Part shown: positions 1-11,140 of the stretch, piece after piece
Layout: each line of letters starts with the position of its first letter
Numbering within the stretch: position 1 is the first letter of the stretch
Source of the DNA: Epiperipatus broadwayi
Taxonomy: Eukaryota > Onychophora > Udeonychophora > Euonychophora > Peripatidae
Reading direction: 5' to 3'
Length of the DNA: 64,000 bases
Assembly (NCBI GenBank): GCA_028023455.1
Contig: JAQFVV010012395.1
Coordinates: 2,108,001-2,172,000 of the forward strand
Notes under the pieces: model-generated
Database searches by the model: none
Told to the model about the DNA's origin: nothing
What the model saw: only the letters and a program-made list of their open reading frames with translations
Position numbers and translations under genes: made by a program

Positions 1-1924
1 AATCAATTAATCTCTTTTTGACATTGGGATGAAGTATATGAAAATAAAGTTTGAAGTACATTAAGTTTTAATTTGAGTATATCAGTGTAAGTTAAATACA
101 TAAATTATTATAATCTGTGACCCAAGATCTTTGGTAAGTAGTGTAATCTTAAACAAAAATATACGAAATCAATTTCTAATGAACAAATAAGTCAATATTT
201 TATTTACATCAATAAGAGAATGACAATCATAATAATAAATAGAAATTCCATTATAAATAGTTCCCAAATAATTTAGGAATATCATGTTTGGGTAATAAAC
301 ATTATTTATTATTACAATATTAACAAAGGAGACCGTCTATATTAAGTAAATAGATAATATCTTATTTAACTAATAATTAAATATCTTGAAATAATATGAT
401 TGTTTTATCCAGTGAATAATTATTTCTTCTTCAAATATATAAGGTTAAATATATCTATTCTTCATGAATACTATTCTTAATAATGACAGATTCTTTTATC
501 AAATGGCAGAATATCTATATATGATAGGAATACTACTATCTGAACTCATATGTCATCTTGACTTCATTTGTATTCAAAAGGAATGCAATACATACACACA
601 GCAATGCAATTCTAAAGAACCAGATACATCTATTAATTATGTGTTTACTTCTTTTACAATAATTATTGTAAACAGATGAGACCAATTAATAGTTCTTAAA
701 AATGTCTTATCAATTGTGATGTTGACATCTTCTTCAGGAATTTGGATAGATTGTTGTTTCTTATATATTTCTTCTTCTCCATATACATTTTTGTTTTGAT
801 GATTTTCTGGCTGGTGAATTTAGAGATAACAGATAAAAAAATTAGACAAAACTTTGGACAATGCAAATTTTAATGATGCATCATTATAATTTGCCTATAC
901 ATTATAATAAATTTACTTCTTCTATAATTCAGAAACAATAAAGCAAATCCAGCAATAATTAAGCAAAAACAACAACTAAATTTTTGCTGATCCAGATTGA
1001 AGTATAAGAAAATATCAGAGTTTTAAAAAAAAGATAATAATCCTGCTTCAAAATTCGATTTCCTTTTATTGCATTAGCATTTCCAAAGTACTTTTTAAAT
1101 ATTTCCACTCCTCATGTCTTATATTAGCTTGCTTATTGTTATCCATAAAGATTCACATGATGATGATAATAATCCTTTAGAATGTTCCAGCATTTAATGT
1201 AAAACATCAATCATTTGTATTTTACAATAAAATAATAAAAAATAAACACATAATTCCAAATACATAAATAAAGTATTCTTTATGTTCTTAAAACCTATCC
1301 ACACAAACACATCCTCCTACTATAATCAAAGTGATTCATTAGCAGTTTAACCCATAATTTATTCATCTCTTTATTTTTATATTATATTGCATTCATAATA
1401 TAAACATGAACAAAATATTAATTTTAAATGTTTAATAACAATAGTGAAAATTAAAACGTTTTATTAAATATATATATATAAATTGAAGCATGAATCAAAA
1501 AAAATATTAATATAATTACGCGGTTATAAAACATTTACTTTAAATTTAAGGTAACTGATAAATTTTTCTCCCTTTTTTTCCAAAGCACATATTTTAAGAA
1601 TTGAACTGGCTAATTCTTACAATTCCCCCTCTTACAAAAAAAAATATAATATCATTACTAATAATTAAAGAAGTTATAGCAACAAAATACAACTTTACTA
1701 CAGAATACAACTTTACTCAAAATACAACTTTACTCAAAAATATATTTCTTTAAAATAAGTAAGTTATTTTCTCACCCTCTTTTTTTTAATTAATCAAACT
1801 ATATACAAACGTTTATTACTAACATCATAATCAAATTATGCTATATGTTTTTCTTTATTTTCTTTTGAATTGGCATAATAATATTTATTTATATAAATAA
1901 GAATAAAATAAATATTAATTACTC
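1..1924. other. AT-rich stretch, no gene seen
   Basis: Low-complexity AT-rich DNA. The longest open frame (464-679, +) has no recognisable motif and an AT-driven composition, so I do not call it a gene. No repeats of note beyond short A/T runs. Confidence 0.6.
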
Positions 1925-2290
1925 TTAATGATACTTTGGTTTCATGCTTTGGCCATTACATGTTCCCTTCAACCCTTCTGGCATATCACTCATATATAAA
2001 TTCTTTCCTATCATTTTGCTTATTTTATAAAATCCTTCATATAAGTTAAAAAACTTTTTAAATTGATGTTCATGTGGTGGTTAACATGTAGAGTACAAAT
2101 CAACATCGAATCACCAACTTTAAATTGACTTGGCCATTGCAGTTTTCACAAACAACACTTATTGCTCATCTTTATTAAATTTTCTCTAGCCCTAAATCAG
2201 CATCATGATTTATTCTCTCCTGGATTATAGTTAAAGGAGACTTTATTAGTATAGGTTCTTCACAATAAAAATACAAGTGTACAGAGTGGA
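1925..2290 (-). pseudogene. Ty3/gypsy integrase C-terminal fragment
   Basis: Read on the minus strand this stretch carries the hallmark end of a Ty3/gypsy integrase. A segment close to QFKVGDSMLICT is followed by an HHMN run, a position resembling the LYEGPYKI motif, then MIGKNLY and DMPEGLKGTCN before the frame decays. In the family this C-terminal region binds DNA and lies just before the 3' LTR. Several stops and frame changes interrupt it, so it is a relic. The catalytic core (DDE), reverse transcriptase and gag are not seen upstream of it (higher coordinates). The match rests on the pattern of short motifs, not on an alignment. Confidence 0.55.
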
Positions 2291-2325
2291 ATTAGTAGAC
2301 ACATTTAGAGTCATATATATATATT

Positions 2326-2360
2326 GAAACAGTAAGATCTGCTTTGCAGATCTTCGTTTC
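2326..2360. repeat. Short palindrome (hairpin)
   Basis: Perfect 9-bp arms AAGATCTGC / GCAGATCTT around TTT, with an imperfect outer extension GAAAC...GTTTC. It lies just outside the gypsy integrase fragment. The motif AAACGAAGATYTGCA recurs next to the larger palindrome at about 14.39 kb, so it may be a terminus of a dispersed repeat family. Confidence 0.6.
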
Positions 2361-2857
2361 ACCTTTTCTCACCTCTTTCCTACCCTCATACCTTTGTTTA
2401 AACCCCAGTGTATCGTAGTGTGTCTACAATGCGCTTATATGCCGTAAATCTTGCCCAATTTTAAACCACAAGTGTTATATATAATTGTATAATTCATGCC
2501 CAATAAATAAAATGTTATAGATTATGTGTATGTTCACATAATTTAGATTTATTTAAAAAGTAAGTTATATAGGTCATAATTGTGCACACATTGGGATATT
2601 TATTTTAAAACTTATGTTAGAATAATAAATTGTTATTTAAAATTATTTTGTTTGAATCTGTTTACAAAAATATATTACAGTCGTGTAATATTTGTTTTTG
2701 ATTTCAAATAAAATTTATATTCGCTTCGTAAATAGATTCAAATATTAAAAATTAAAAGTAAAATAATTTTCTTTTAGATTTAATAAAAATCACGCCATAT
2801 ATTTTCTGTTTAAAATAAATGAGGGCTGGTAGGAACAATAGTTTTAATTATTTAATG

Positions 2858-3335
2858 TTATAAGAGCTTATCTAAATATACAGCAGATGTCCACTTAAGG
2901 TCTTTTCTTTCAATTAGCAAAAGTTTGTTTTAATTAAATCAAAGTTGTAATCCGAATGTCGACAGTGAAATTAACAATAGAATTAATTAAAATTTTGTTG
3001 AATTCCTTTAGACTTTCGGATAGGATTGATTACAGCTGATAAGTGAGCAAAGTTTGGAATATTTTTGTAATGCTCCAGGGCAGTTGTATTGTGCAATTTC
3101 ACTATATATAGGAGGGTTTTCTTTTATTCTTCATTCTAGTAATATGCCAGCAAATATTCTAATATTCTAGCATTATTCTTGCAAGATTCCTAGTATTCTA
3201 GTATTATTCTATTCTAGCAAGATTTCTAATATATATTTGTTCTGAGATTTTCTAGCTATGTGCCTGCAAACTTAAGTATTTGAAGCCAAGTTTTTGTCTT
3301 CAAATAAATTTTACTGTGTTCTACAATACCACTTG
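2858..3335 (+). repeat. LTR-like sequence (possible solo LTR)
   Basis: The segment begins TGTTATAAGAGC and ends TTCTACA, so it has TG...CA ends. It contains a TATA-like box (CTATATATAGG near 3100) and, about 190 bp later, a polyadenylation-like AATAAA near 3303. The stretch after the TATA box is built from repeated TATTCTAG-type words, as in some LTR R/U5 regions. No second copy and no clear target duplication were found, so solo LTR is an inference. Confidence 0.3.
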
Positions 3336-4229
3336 AAATATCTATAAATCACTCAACCTTTAAAACTGCTAGCTTTGAAATGACGGAGTAGAGCTGGCAA
3401 AAAGGCTATTTTCTCCTCAGGAATGGCCTGCTGCTGCTCCATACTATCTAATGCTGTCACATAGGAAACCCTGCAACTGCTGCTGAAATATGAACAATAC
3501 CAGATTTTGCTGCTGAGTTGTATAAAACCTGCCGACAATCAATCTACCTGCAAATGCTTCTCCAGAGGTAACCCAACATTAACCCAAGAGCTCTTGTGAT
3601 TCTCTCCTATAATTAATACACTATAGCTATTTAAATTGTTTTCCATTTTACTTTACTTTATCATGTATTCCTTTAAAATGTTCTAATATAATCAGTAATT
3701 TTGCTCTCTATCCTTGGGTTAATATTTTATATTTATTAATCTTTCTCTTTATTTTATTATGATAGTGTGCCAGAATAGTCTTTGACTGAGTGAATTATTT
3801 CCTTTGTTGAAAGCAAGATGCTGATATTAAGACATTTTAAAATTATAAATAGTCCCAATTTTATTATCTCATGAATCATTCATTCGAGGGCTATTCTAAT
3901 CTTAGTCAATATATGTAATAATTATATGGTTTAAAATCCACATTTATTGATTTTAACCTAATATGAGAGTATGTGCGAGGTCAATGATTAAATGTGTCAC
4001 AAATGCATGATTGCATAAATAAATCTATACTTTCTTTTCAAACCCGCAAGCATGCATTTTCCTATTTTAAAATATATTCTGCTTTAATTTCAAAGTTCGT
4101 AATTGAGATCGAGAATGGGCAGACTCTCTTTAAATAATTTTTGGGGAATTGATTAGGCATTTTCTCAATCTAAGTAAATCCATTTTGTATGCTTTATATA
4201 TGTTAGTCAAGTATTGCTGGTAAGTGAAT
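3336..4229. other. No gene seen
   Basis: A 61-codon minus-strand open frame at 3353-3538 is the only notable object. It has better base composition than its surroundings but no recognised motif. It could be a gag remnant linked to the LTR-like sequence just before it. Confidence 0.4.
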
Positions 4230-4450
4230 TGGTTGTAGAGACCACTTTGTTTCTCTCCAAGGGCTTTAAATAGCCAAGTCCATTCCCCTTTCGCTTTCTG
4301 CAGTTCCCAGGCAGAGTGTGTACTTGAATGTCACACCTGGGAGTTAGACACCGCCATCACCCAGTCGCTAAGTTTTGGATGAGTCCAGATCTCAGCTGTC
4401 CATGACAACACATTCCTAGGGACCAATGGCAAGATGCCCTCCATAGTTGT
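4230..4450 (-). repeat. GC-richer LTR-like block
   Basis: A compact GC-richer island in AT-rich DNA. On the minus strand an open frame (ending near 4331) runs into TGTGACATTCAAG, followed by GGCTATTTAAAGCCC, a TATA-like promoter, near 4265-4279. This is the layout of the end of an internal region followed by a 3' LTR. No second LTR or pol motif was found, so a host promoter or exon is an alternative. Confidence 0.25.
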
Positions 4451-5479
4451 TTCACATTTCGCTATAATTTTACTTATTTTTATTTTACAAAGCATGCATG
4501 ATTTAAATGTATCACACCCTCCATCCTTTAATAAATTTCTTATTAGCAATACCAACCTCCCAATATAACTTTAATTATTATTATAAAATAAATGCCTTGA
4601 TCACATCCCCACTTTATCACTTAATAAGCTTTGGTCTGTGCTATTCTCAAAATCAAGAAATATATTAAACCTTAATGTGCAAATGTTTTATTAAACTTTT
4701 ATAATTTACTCAAAGCGCCTCACACATCTTCCCATCTCTTTTAAGCACATTATCGTAATACTATATTAGCCCGAGGTATAGACTATATACTTAACAACCT
4801 TTTAATGTAATTTGTATGGAATATTATGCTAACAGCCATTTTAGTAAGCATCCCTGTCTCATATAAGCAGACAGTGTGCGATATATATTTCTTGCTATAT
4901 AAATAAATCTTTTAAATCTTATAAACTAGTTTTGATCTTTCATTTTATTGATCCCTATCACTGTCTTGGTCTATATATCTATTTTATACATTTCTTTTGT
5001 ACTATCCATAGACGTTAATTAGCAACCCAACTTATCTCATAGTATAGAGTCTCTTTGTCTCTCCCTGCCCACCAGGCACTGATAAAAGCTTATATTATTA
5101 GTAGCATCAGATGCCTTATCACATAGGTGTCACTGTGAAATTTAGACTTTAGATTTGAACCTAGGATATCTAGAAGGAAACCCTCCTAGAGTGTTTAGTT
5201 TCATGTTTGGGGTTTGAATTCTGCAGTGAGTTAGCGAGATAGACGAATCTGACCATTACAATATATATAAATCATTACTTTTTGGGCTAAACCGTGTATT
5301 ATTTTCCATTACATACTGATATCTCGACGGATAGCATCCGCCATTGTCAAGGTTAACTTTTGAAAAAAAAATCATTAGATCTCAAACAATAATGTGACTG
5401 AGCGCGAGATAAGAAATGAGATTCAACTTGAAGTAGTTCAGCATTCACAATATGAGGCTTATCAAAATGTTTATTTCCC
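4451..5479. other. No gene seen
   Basis: AT-rich DNA without coding signal. A minus-strand GGTTCAAATC-like word near 5155 resembles a tRNA B box but has no convincing A box. Confidence 0.4.
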
Positions 5480-6571
5480 TCAGTTTTTTTCATCTATTAA
5501 TTTTAAGTTAATATTAGAAGACAGAGATAAAATGAGAAATTTCCACATAGCTGAAATACATTGTGCTTCATCAGCCCTATTTAAACCAGTAGGTCTCTTT
5601 AATATTTCAATTAACTCTCTCATGGTTCTTAAATCATATCTTTCTAAATTAGCAAGCATTTTTGTATTGTCAAAATCAGGTTTATGACCAATTTCAAAAA
5701 AACGAAAAATAATAACTGATGTGCTATTTTTTTGATTAAAAGCATTTCTATATTTCTTAATTCTGACATTTATTTGTCTATTAGACTGACCCACATAGCT
5801 TCTTGAGGACTGCAAACATGGAATTTCATAAACTCCTTAGTGTTCCAAAAATATTCCGTTTTTAGATTTATATAAAAAATCACCAATTTTTTTGCCAATA
5901 GAAAAAGTAGACTTTATATTAAAACAAGACAGTTTTCTACTGATTGTATCAGTACCCCCTTTAATATAAGATAAAATTACTCTATTAAAAGAGGAATTGT
6001 CAATTCTATCCACTTTTTTCTTTTTAGCATTAATGTTATGTAAAGCTTTACAAATGATGTTTCTATTATAATCATTAGAAAGTAGAATATTTTTTGTAAG
6101 TTCTATTTTTTGAGTAAGATGTTCTTTATCAGATAAATTAGAAGCTCTAGTCAAAAGATTTTTTGCTGCAGAAAAAATTTGTGCAGAATGATGATGAGAA
6201 TTAAAATTAAGATATCTGTTTGTATGGGTGGATTTTCTGTAAACTGATATTGATAATGTGTCATCACATTTTCTTGCAATTAAAACACCTAGAAAAGAAA
6301 ATGATCTGTTATTTTCCATTTCCATAGTAAATTTAATATTTGGATGCCAATTATTTATAAAAACAATAAAAGAATTTAAGGCATCAATGCCATGAGGCCA
6401 TATGACAAAGGTATCATCCACATATCTAAGCCAAATAGGTTTTTTAGTAGCTGCACATAATACTTGACTTTCAAAATTATCCATGAAAAGATCAGCAATT
6501 ACAGGTGACAGTGGAGATCCCATAGAGTGTTCTTTAATTTCTTTAAACTTTTGAGAATTATAAACAAAAAA
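5480..6571 (-). pseudogene. Penelope-like element: RT C-terminal half plus GIY-YIG endonuclease
   Basis: Minus-strand frame encoding the end of a Penelope-like reverse transcriptase followed by its GIY-YIG endonuclease. Visible are FFVYNSQKFKE and MGSPLSPVIADL (RT motif B region) at 6500-6570, the catalytic YVDDTFVIW at about 6400, the thumb, then GVYEIPCLQ and SYVGQSNR (GIY-YIG signature) near 5780-5830 and a C-terminal TGLNRADEAQ block. A single in-frame TAA (about 5838) separates RT from endonuclease; otherwise the frame is open for some 350 codons, so the copy is fairly young. In this family RT copies the element RNA and GIY-YIG nicks the target. The RT fingers and motif A are missing because the copy is cut at about 6571, where an opposite-strand copy begins. 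Confidence 0.85.
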
Positions 6572-7445
6572 TTGATGCCTTAAATTCTTTTCTTGTTTTT
6601 ATAAATTGGCATCCAAATATTAAATATACTATGGAAATGGAAAATAACAGATGGCTTTCTTTTTTAGATGTTTTAATTGCAAGAAAATGTGATGAAACAT
6701 TATCAATATCAGTTTACAAAAAACCCACTCATACAAACAGATATCTTAATTTTAATTCTCATCATCATCCTGCACAAATTTTTTCTGTAGCAAAAAATCT
6801 TTTGAGTAGAGCTTATAATTTATCTGATAAAGAACATCTTATTCAAGAAATAGAACTTACAAAAAATATTCTAATTTCTAATAATTATAATAAAAACATG
6901 ATATGTAAGGCTTTACATAATATTAATATTAAAAAGAAAAAAGAGGATAGAATTGACAATTCCTCTTTTAATAGAGGAAATTTACCTTATATTAAAGAAG
7001 TTACTGATAAAATCAGTAGAAGACTGTCTTGTTTTAATATAAAGACTACTTTTTCTACTGGCAAAAAAAATGGTGATTTTTTATATAAACCTAAAGACAA
7101 AATATTTTTGGAACACCAAGGAGTTTATGAAATTCCATGTTTGCAGTGCTCAAGAATCTATGTGGGTCAGTCTAATAGATGAATAAATGTCAGAATTAAG
7201 GAACATAGAAATGCTTTTAATCAAAAAATTAGCACATCAGTTTTTACTTCCCATTTTTTAGAAATTGGTCACAAACCTGATTTTGACAATACAAAAATAC
7301 TTGCTAATTTAGAAAGATATGATTTAAGAACCATGAGAGAGTTAATTGAAATATTAAAAAGACCTACTGGTTTAAATAGGGCTGATGAAGCATAACATAT
7401 TCCAGGCATGTGGAAACCTCTAATTTTATCTCTGTCTTCTAATAT
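6572..7445 (+). pseudogene. Penelope-like element: RT thumb plus GIY-YIG, second copy
   Basis: Plus-strand copy of the same PLE family as the neighbouring minus-strand copy, highly similar in protein. It starts inside the RT after the catalytic motif (DALNSFLVFI, NWHPNIKYTME) and continues through the thumb into GVYEIPCLQCSRIYVGQSNR. A TGA stop at about 7180 follows, then the frame continues through RIKEHRNAFNQ, YDLRTMRELIEI and GLNRADEA to further stops near 7395. The cysteine pair IPCLQC of PLE GIY-YIG domains is kept here but partly lost in the minus-strand copy. It begins exactly where the opposite copy ends, with no spacer. It lacks RT catalytic residues, so it is dead. Confidence 0.85.
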
Positions 7446-8045
7446 TTGCTATAAAAAACGAAAAATGATTATTGAAACTAACATAAAAAAAATATTGTGC
7501 ATATTTTTCTATAATGTGAGCTTGGGTGGATGGAGTAATGGATGGAGTATTTGAATTAATTAATACGAGACAAAAATAAATATATTGTGGGAATATAATC
7601 ACCTGATTTAGATTTTTGTATAATTTTAATAATAGTAAAAAAATATGCAAATGTTAAAAGTAATGATTTTGACAATACATAAACTTAGGCCAATTATAGA
7701 CTATTGCAATATAAATTTCAAAGCTGCATATTTTTTAATTATTATTTTATTTTATGTTTTTTAATTATTATTTAATTATATATTTTTTAATTATTGTTTT
7801 TTTATATATATTTGCTATAAAAAAAAACAAAAAAATGATTATTGAAACTAACATAAAAAAAGATTGTGCATATTTTTCTATAATGTGAGCTTGGGTGGAT
7901 GGAATGTTTGAATTAATTGATACGAGACAAAAATAAATATATTGTGGAAATATAATGACCTGATTTAGATTTTTCTATAATTTTTTGTCTGCATTTTAAT
8001 AATAGTAAAAAATAGGCCACAGCTAAAAGTAAGTTTTGACAGTGT
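7446..8045 (+). repeat. Duplicated PLE 3' non-coding region (direct repeat, 2 copies)
   Basis: A segment of about 220-235 bp directly after the GIY-YIG frame (7446-7680) reappears at 7811-8045. Both contain TGATTATTGAAACTAACAT, TCTATAATGTGAGCTTGGG and ACGAGACAAAAATAAATA. The copies differ by point changes and small indels. Between them is 130 bp rich in TTTTTTAATTATT. Penelope elements often carry repeated terminal segments (pLTRs) in tandem, and this could be such a remnant or a local duplication. Confidence 0.75.
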
Positions 8046-8116
8046 ATATATATATATATATATAAACTACAAACAAATGTATATATATATATATATATAT
8101 AAACTACAAACAAATG
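8043..8116. repeat. Two tandem units of (TA)n plus AACTACAAACAAATG
   Basis: A 37-bp compound unit, a TA run followed by AACTACAAACAAATG, is repeated twice head to tail. Confidence 0.85.
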
Positions 8117-8302
8117 TATCCCAAGCTTAACTCTATAATAAATTTAGTATTTCATTCACTTTTTATTTTATTATTTTATTTTGTATATATAGTGACTAGT
8201 TTAGTAGTATTTTTTTAAATAAATTACAAACTGTATTGAAGTTCTTTATTATAATATTCAAAATATACTAATTATTGATCAATATTATCTACTTGTTATC
8301 AG

Positions 8303-8418
8303 AGATGCCATATTCTTTGCAAACCTCTGTATGGAAAAAGATTTTGCAGGGCTGCTGTGAAAAATGGAAAGATACCAATGTCTATCTCTTCAAGTATTGA
8401 AGTGATACATTGCCTCAG
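8303..8418 (+). CDS. Candidate internal host-gene exon
   Basis: A 116-bp stretch less AT-rich than its surroundings, bounded by an acceptor-like TACTTGTTATCAG on the left and a consensus donor CAG|GTAAGT on the right. One frame is open through the whole exon (38 codons plus 2 nt) and reads RCHILCKPLYGKRF at the start and SSSIEVIHCL at the end. The other two frames contain stops. I do not recognise the protein family. No further exon was found nearby, which would fit long introns filled with repeats. A chance open frame or old transposon fragment is possible. The acceptor AG is followed by another AG, so the exact start is uncertain by 2 nt. Confidence 0.35.
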
Positions 8419-8440
8419 GTAAGTCACATTACATATTATT

Positions 8441-8600
8441 TTCTTGGAAATTTAATAAGGAATGCAGCTATCTTATTAATAAAATTGCAGTTTTATAATA
8501 TAACCATGAAAAAATAGGATTTCTTGGAAATTTAATGAGGAATGCAGCTAGCTTATTAATAAAATTGCAGTTTTATAATATAACCATGAAAAAATAGGAA
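8441..8600. repeat. 80-bp tandem duplication
   Basis: Two adjacent 80-bp units (8441-8520 and 8521-8600) starting TTCTTGGAAATTTAAT differ at only a few bases, so the duplication is recent. It lies 22 bp downstream of the candidate exon, inside the presumed intron. Confidence 0.9.
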
Positions 8601-10244
8601 TTATAAAATAGTATAAAAATAATTTTTTGAAATATTAATTTTTTTTATTACTTTGAGTATCAATAGCTATATTTTTTTAACTTTATTACATTCTTTGATG
8701 TTCTATGTACACAAAAATATATATTGTGTGACTTTAGACTAATATAAAGTTATTATAAAATTTATGGCTTAGCATAATTTTTAAAATTTTCAATATGGCC
8801 ACTTTGAAAGTGAAACGGTTAAAATAATAATAAGTGTTGAAAGAAGATAACAGCTAACTAGAAAATTATTTTACAACTGCCATCACAATTGTGGTATATT
8901 TATTTACCGAGATAATCATTCTTAGTCTTCAACACTGATTAAATAAATTAAAAGTAATGAGATATTTTAACTTTGGAGTACCACCTAAAATATAAGTAAT
9001 GAAGTTTGTTAACTTTTGATGAATGCTCTAATTAAAATTATTCATATTCTAGCTTTTAAAAATATCTTGAATATTCAGAAAGCCTACACATGAATTAATT
9101 AATTATAAAATATTCATCACGGATAGAAGAAAAGGGAAATATAAACTCATAAAATTCTATATGATGTAAAATGAAAAACTATTTAATTTATATGTTATAC
9201 ATTAGATAGAAAAAAAAGGTTATTGATTTTATTGGGAATATTCAATATATTTGAAACATTATGTATTTAAATTTAGTCAGTCATTTAAACTAATAGTGTC
9301 TTGTTCTGGTTCATATTATATATTAATCTGTACATGTATGAAGTCCACATATATATTCTATTGGGCCTAAAATAATTATTTATTAGTCTACATTAATTGA
9401 ATTATATAGAGATTGAAAAAAATTAATTATTAAGAACAGCGCTTGCTTAAAGGTTTAATGAATATTTAATGAATCTATAACATGAATCAACAGCATATGG
9501 CTTAGTCTTACATGTCTTTCCAGAGTTCTATGTCTATACTTGTTTTATATTTAATATGTATTATTATCTCACTTCTGTTTTAGAAAGAGTTGTCATTACC
9601 TCAGTTGTTTCCTATAAATAAAGTCTTTATTTCATTTTATATCTTAATTCATGTTAGTAAGACTGCACATGCCTCTTAATTTATCAGATTTATTAATGAA
9701 GGTAATTTTAAGTCGCTTTTATTTGTAAAATAAATGTTAACACTATTTTATAATGTTATATGGTATTCTATGCTGGTGGTTTAATCCACAGAATTATAAT
9801 GTACCAATTTTTTATATTATTCTCTGTGTGAAGAATAATCATTTGCCATTTTTCATATTCATTATATTAGTTACTGTGCTAGTGTTTAATCCATGGAACA
9901 TTTTGTAATTATGTTTGTTGCTTTGATGATGGTTAAAAACCCACAGAGTACTTAATGCTTTGTTATTCTTTTGCTGGGATGAATACATTCATAGATATCA
10001 TTTCTCTTTCTTGTATAAATGTATGTTTGAGCAGTCTCCATACATTATAGAGTTTACATTGTTTCCCTAATCTTTAAGTTGATCTCATGTGTTCAGTTAT
10101 CAGAAATAAAGAGGCATTTAAATAAATTATTTTCATAATTTATTGAAGGTCAATTATATGATATTCCCAGCTAAGTTGAGATTTAAATTCCCTCTTTGAT
10201 TCATTATCTCATTGTGGCCAACTTCTGCAGGTTCATCAATACCA
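8601..10244. other. No gene seen
   Basis: AT-rich unique-looking DNA without coding signal on either strand. Confidence 0.5.
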
Positions 10245-10266
10245 ATGGTTGTTGTTGTTGCTGTTG

Positions 10267-10316
<50 letters not shown>
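10245..10316. repeat. (GTT)n-(ATT)n microsatellite
   Basis: A short imperfect GTT run passes into an uninterrupted ATT run. Confidence 0.95.
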
Positions 10317-10450
10317 AATATGGGGTATAGGTGCATGGGTTCTGATATTGACATATTGGAGAAGTGACTAGGTGTTTAAACCCACTCTCTTTCTACAAGG
10401 GGCTGAAATAAAATCCATTTGTGAGAAAATCTTATATGGTATTTATTTGG

Positions 10451-10664
10451 AATTCATGTACACTATCCATGTACATGAACAAGTATATATGATGATCTTT
10501 TATTTTATTAATTCATTTACCTAATTCATGTACATTATCCATGTATAAAAATAAATATATGTGATGGTCTTTTATTTTATTTATTTATCTAATTCATGTA
10601 CATTATCAATATATAAAAATGAGTATATGTCATGGTCTTTTATTTTATTTATTTATTTATCTAA
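10451..10664. repeat. Three tandem copies of a unit of about 70 bp
   Basis: Units start with AATTCATGTACA at 10451, 10523 and 10591. Each contains ATCCATGTA or ATCAATATA and ends in a TGGTCTTTTATTTTATTTAT block. Spacing is 72, 68 and about 73 bp. Divergence between units shows an older minisatellite. Confidence 0.85.
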
Positions 10665-11140
10665 TTTTTGTGAACAATGTTAATTTTGTAATTTAACCTG
10701 AGTATATCATTGCTATTTGTCATACATAAAAGCCAAAAAATTCACCATGTTAAATAGGTCACATATTAGAGCACATATTGTCACTGATAAAGCATACAAA
10801 ATTTACCAAAATTTTAAGGAAATATCTTAATGCTTTTGTTCTTGGGTAAGTAGTAATGTACAAGTATAATAAAATACAATTTACCTTCTCTATCATTTTA
10901 GCTTTGCTTTGCTAATTTCATAATATAACCCAGAATTTGTTTACTTCCATTGATGTTTTGTGATATTAGGACCTAAATTAATAGATAAGTTTGCTATCCA
11001 GTATGATGGTTGAATATATTTTCTAATGTTATAATTGATGCTTTACCTATTACAATAAGAGTTTCATTGCTATTGATTTGATTAGAAATTTAATGCTGAA
11101 AAAACTTAAGTTGATGCACTTACCTTTTATTGCAAAGTAA
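10665..11140. other. No gene seen
   Basis: AT-rich DNA with no coding or repeat signal that I can support. Confidence 0.45.

Noticed and set aside
5140-5260. GGTTCAAATC-like tRNA B box (minus) and GGGTTTGAATTC (plus)
   Set aside because: No A box at the right distance and no clear body or tail of a SINE; single words in AT-rich DNA are expected by chance.
7384-7428. CTGATGAAGC...GTGGAAAC in the PLE reads like a hammerhead core
   Set aside because: It lies inside the conserved coding block NRADEA and no complementary stem II can be drawn between the two halves, so coding constraint explains it.
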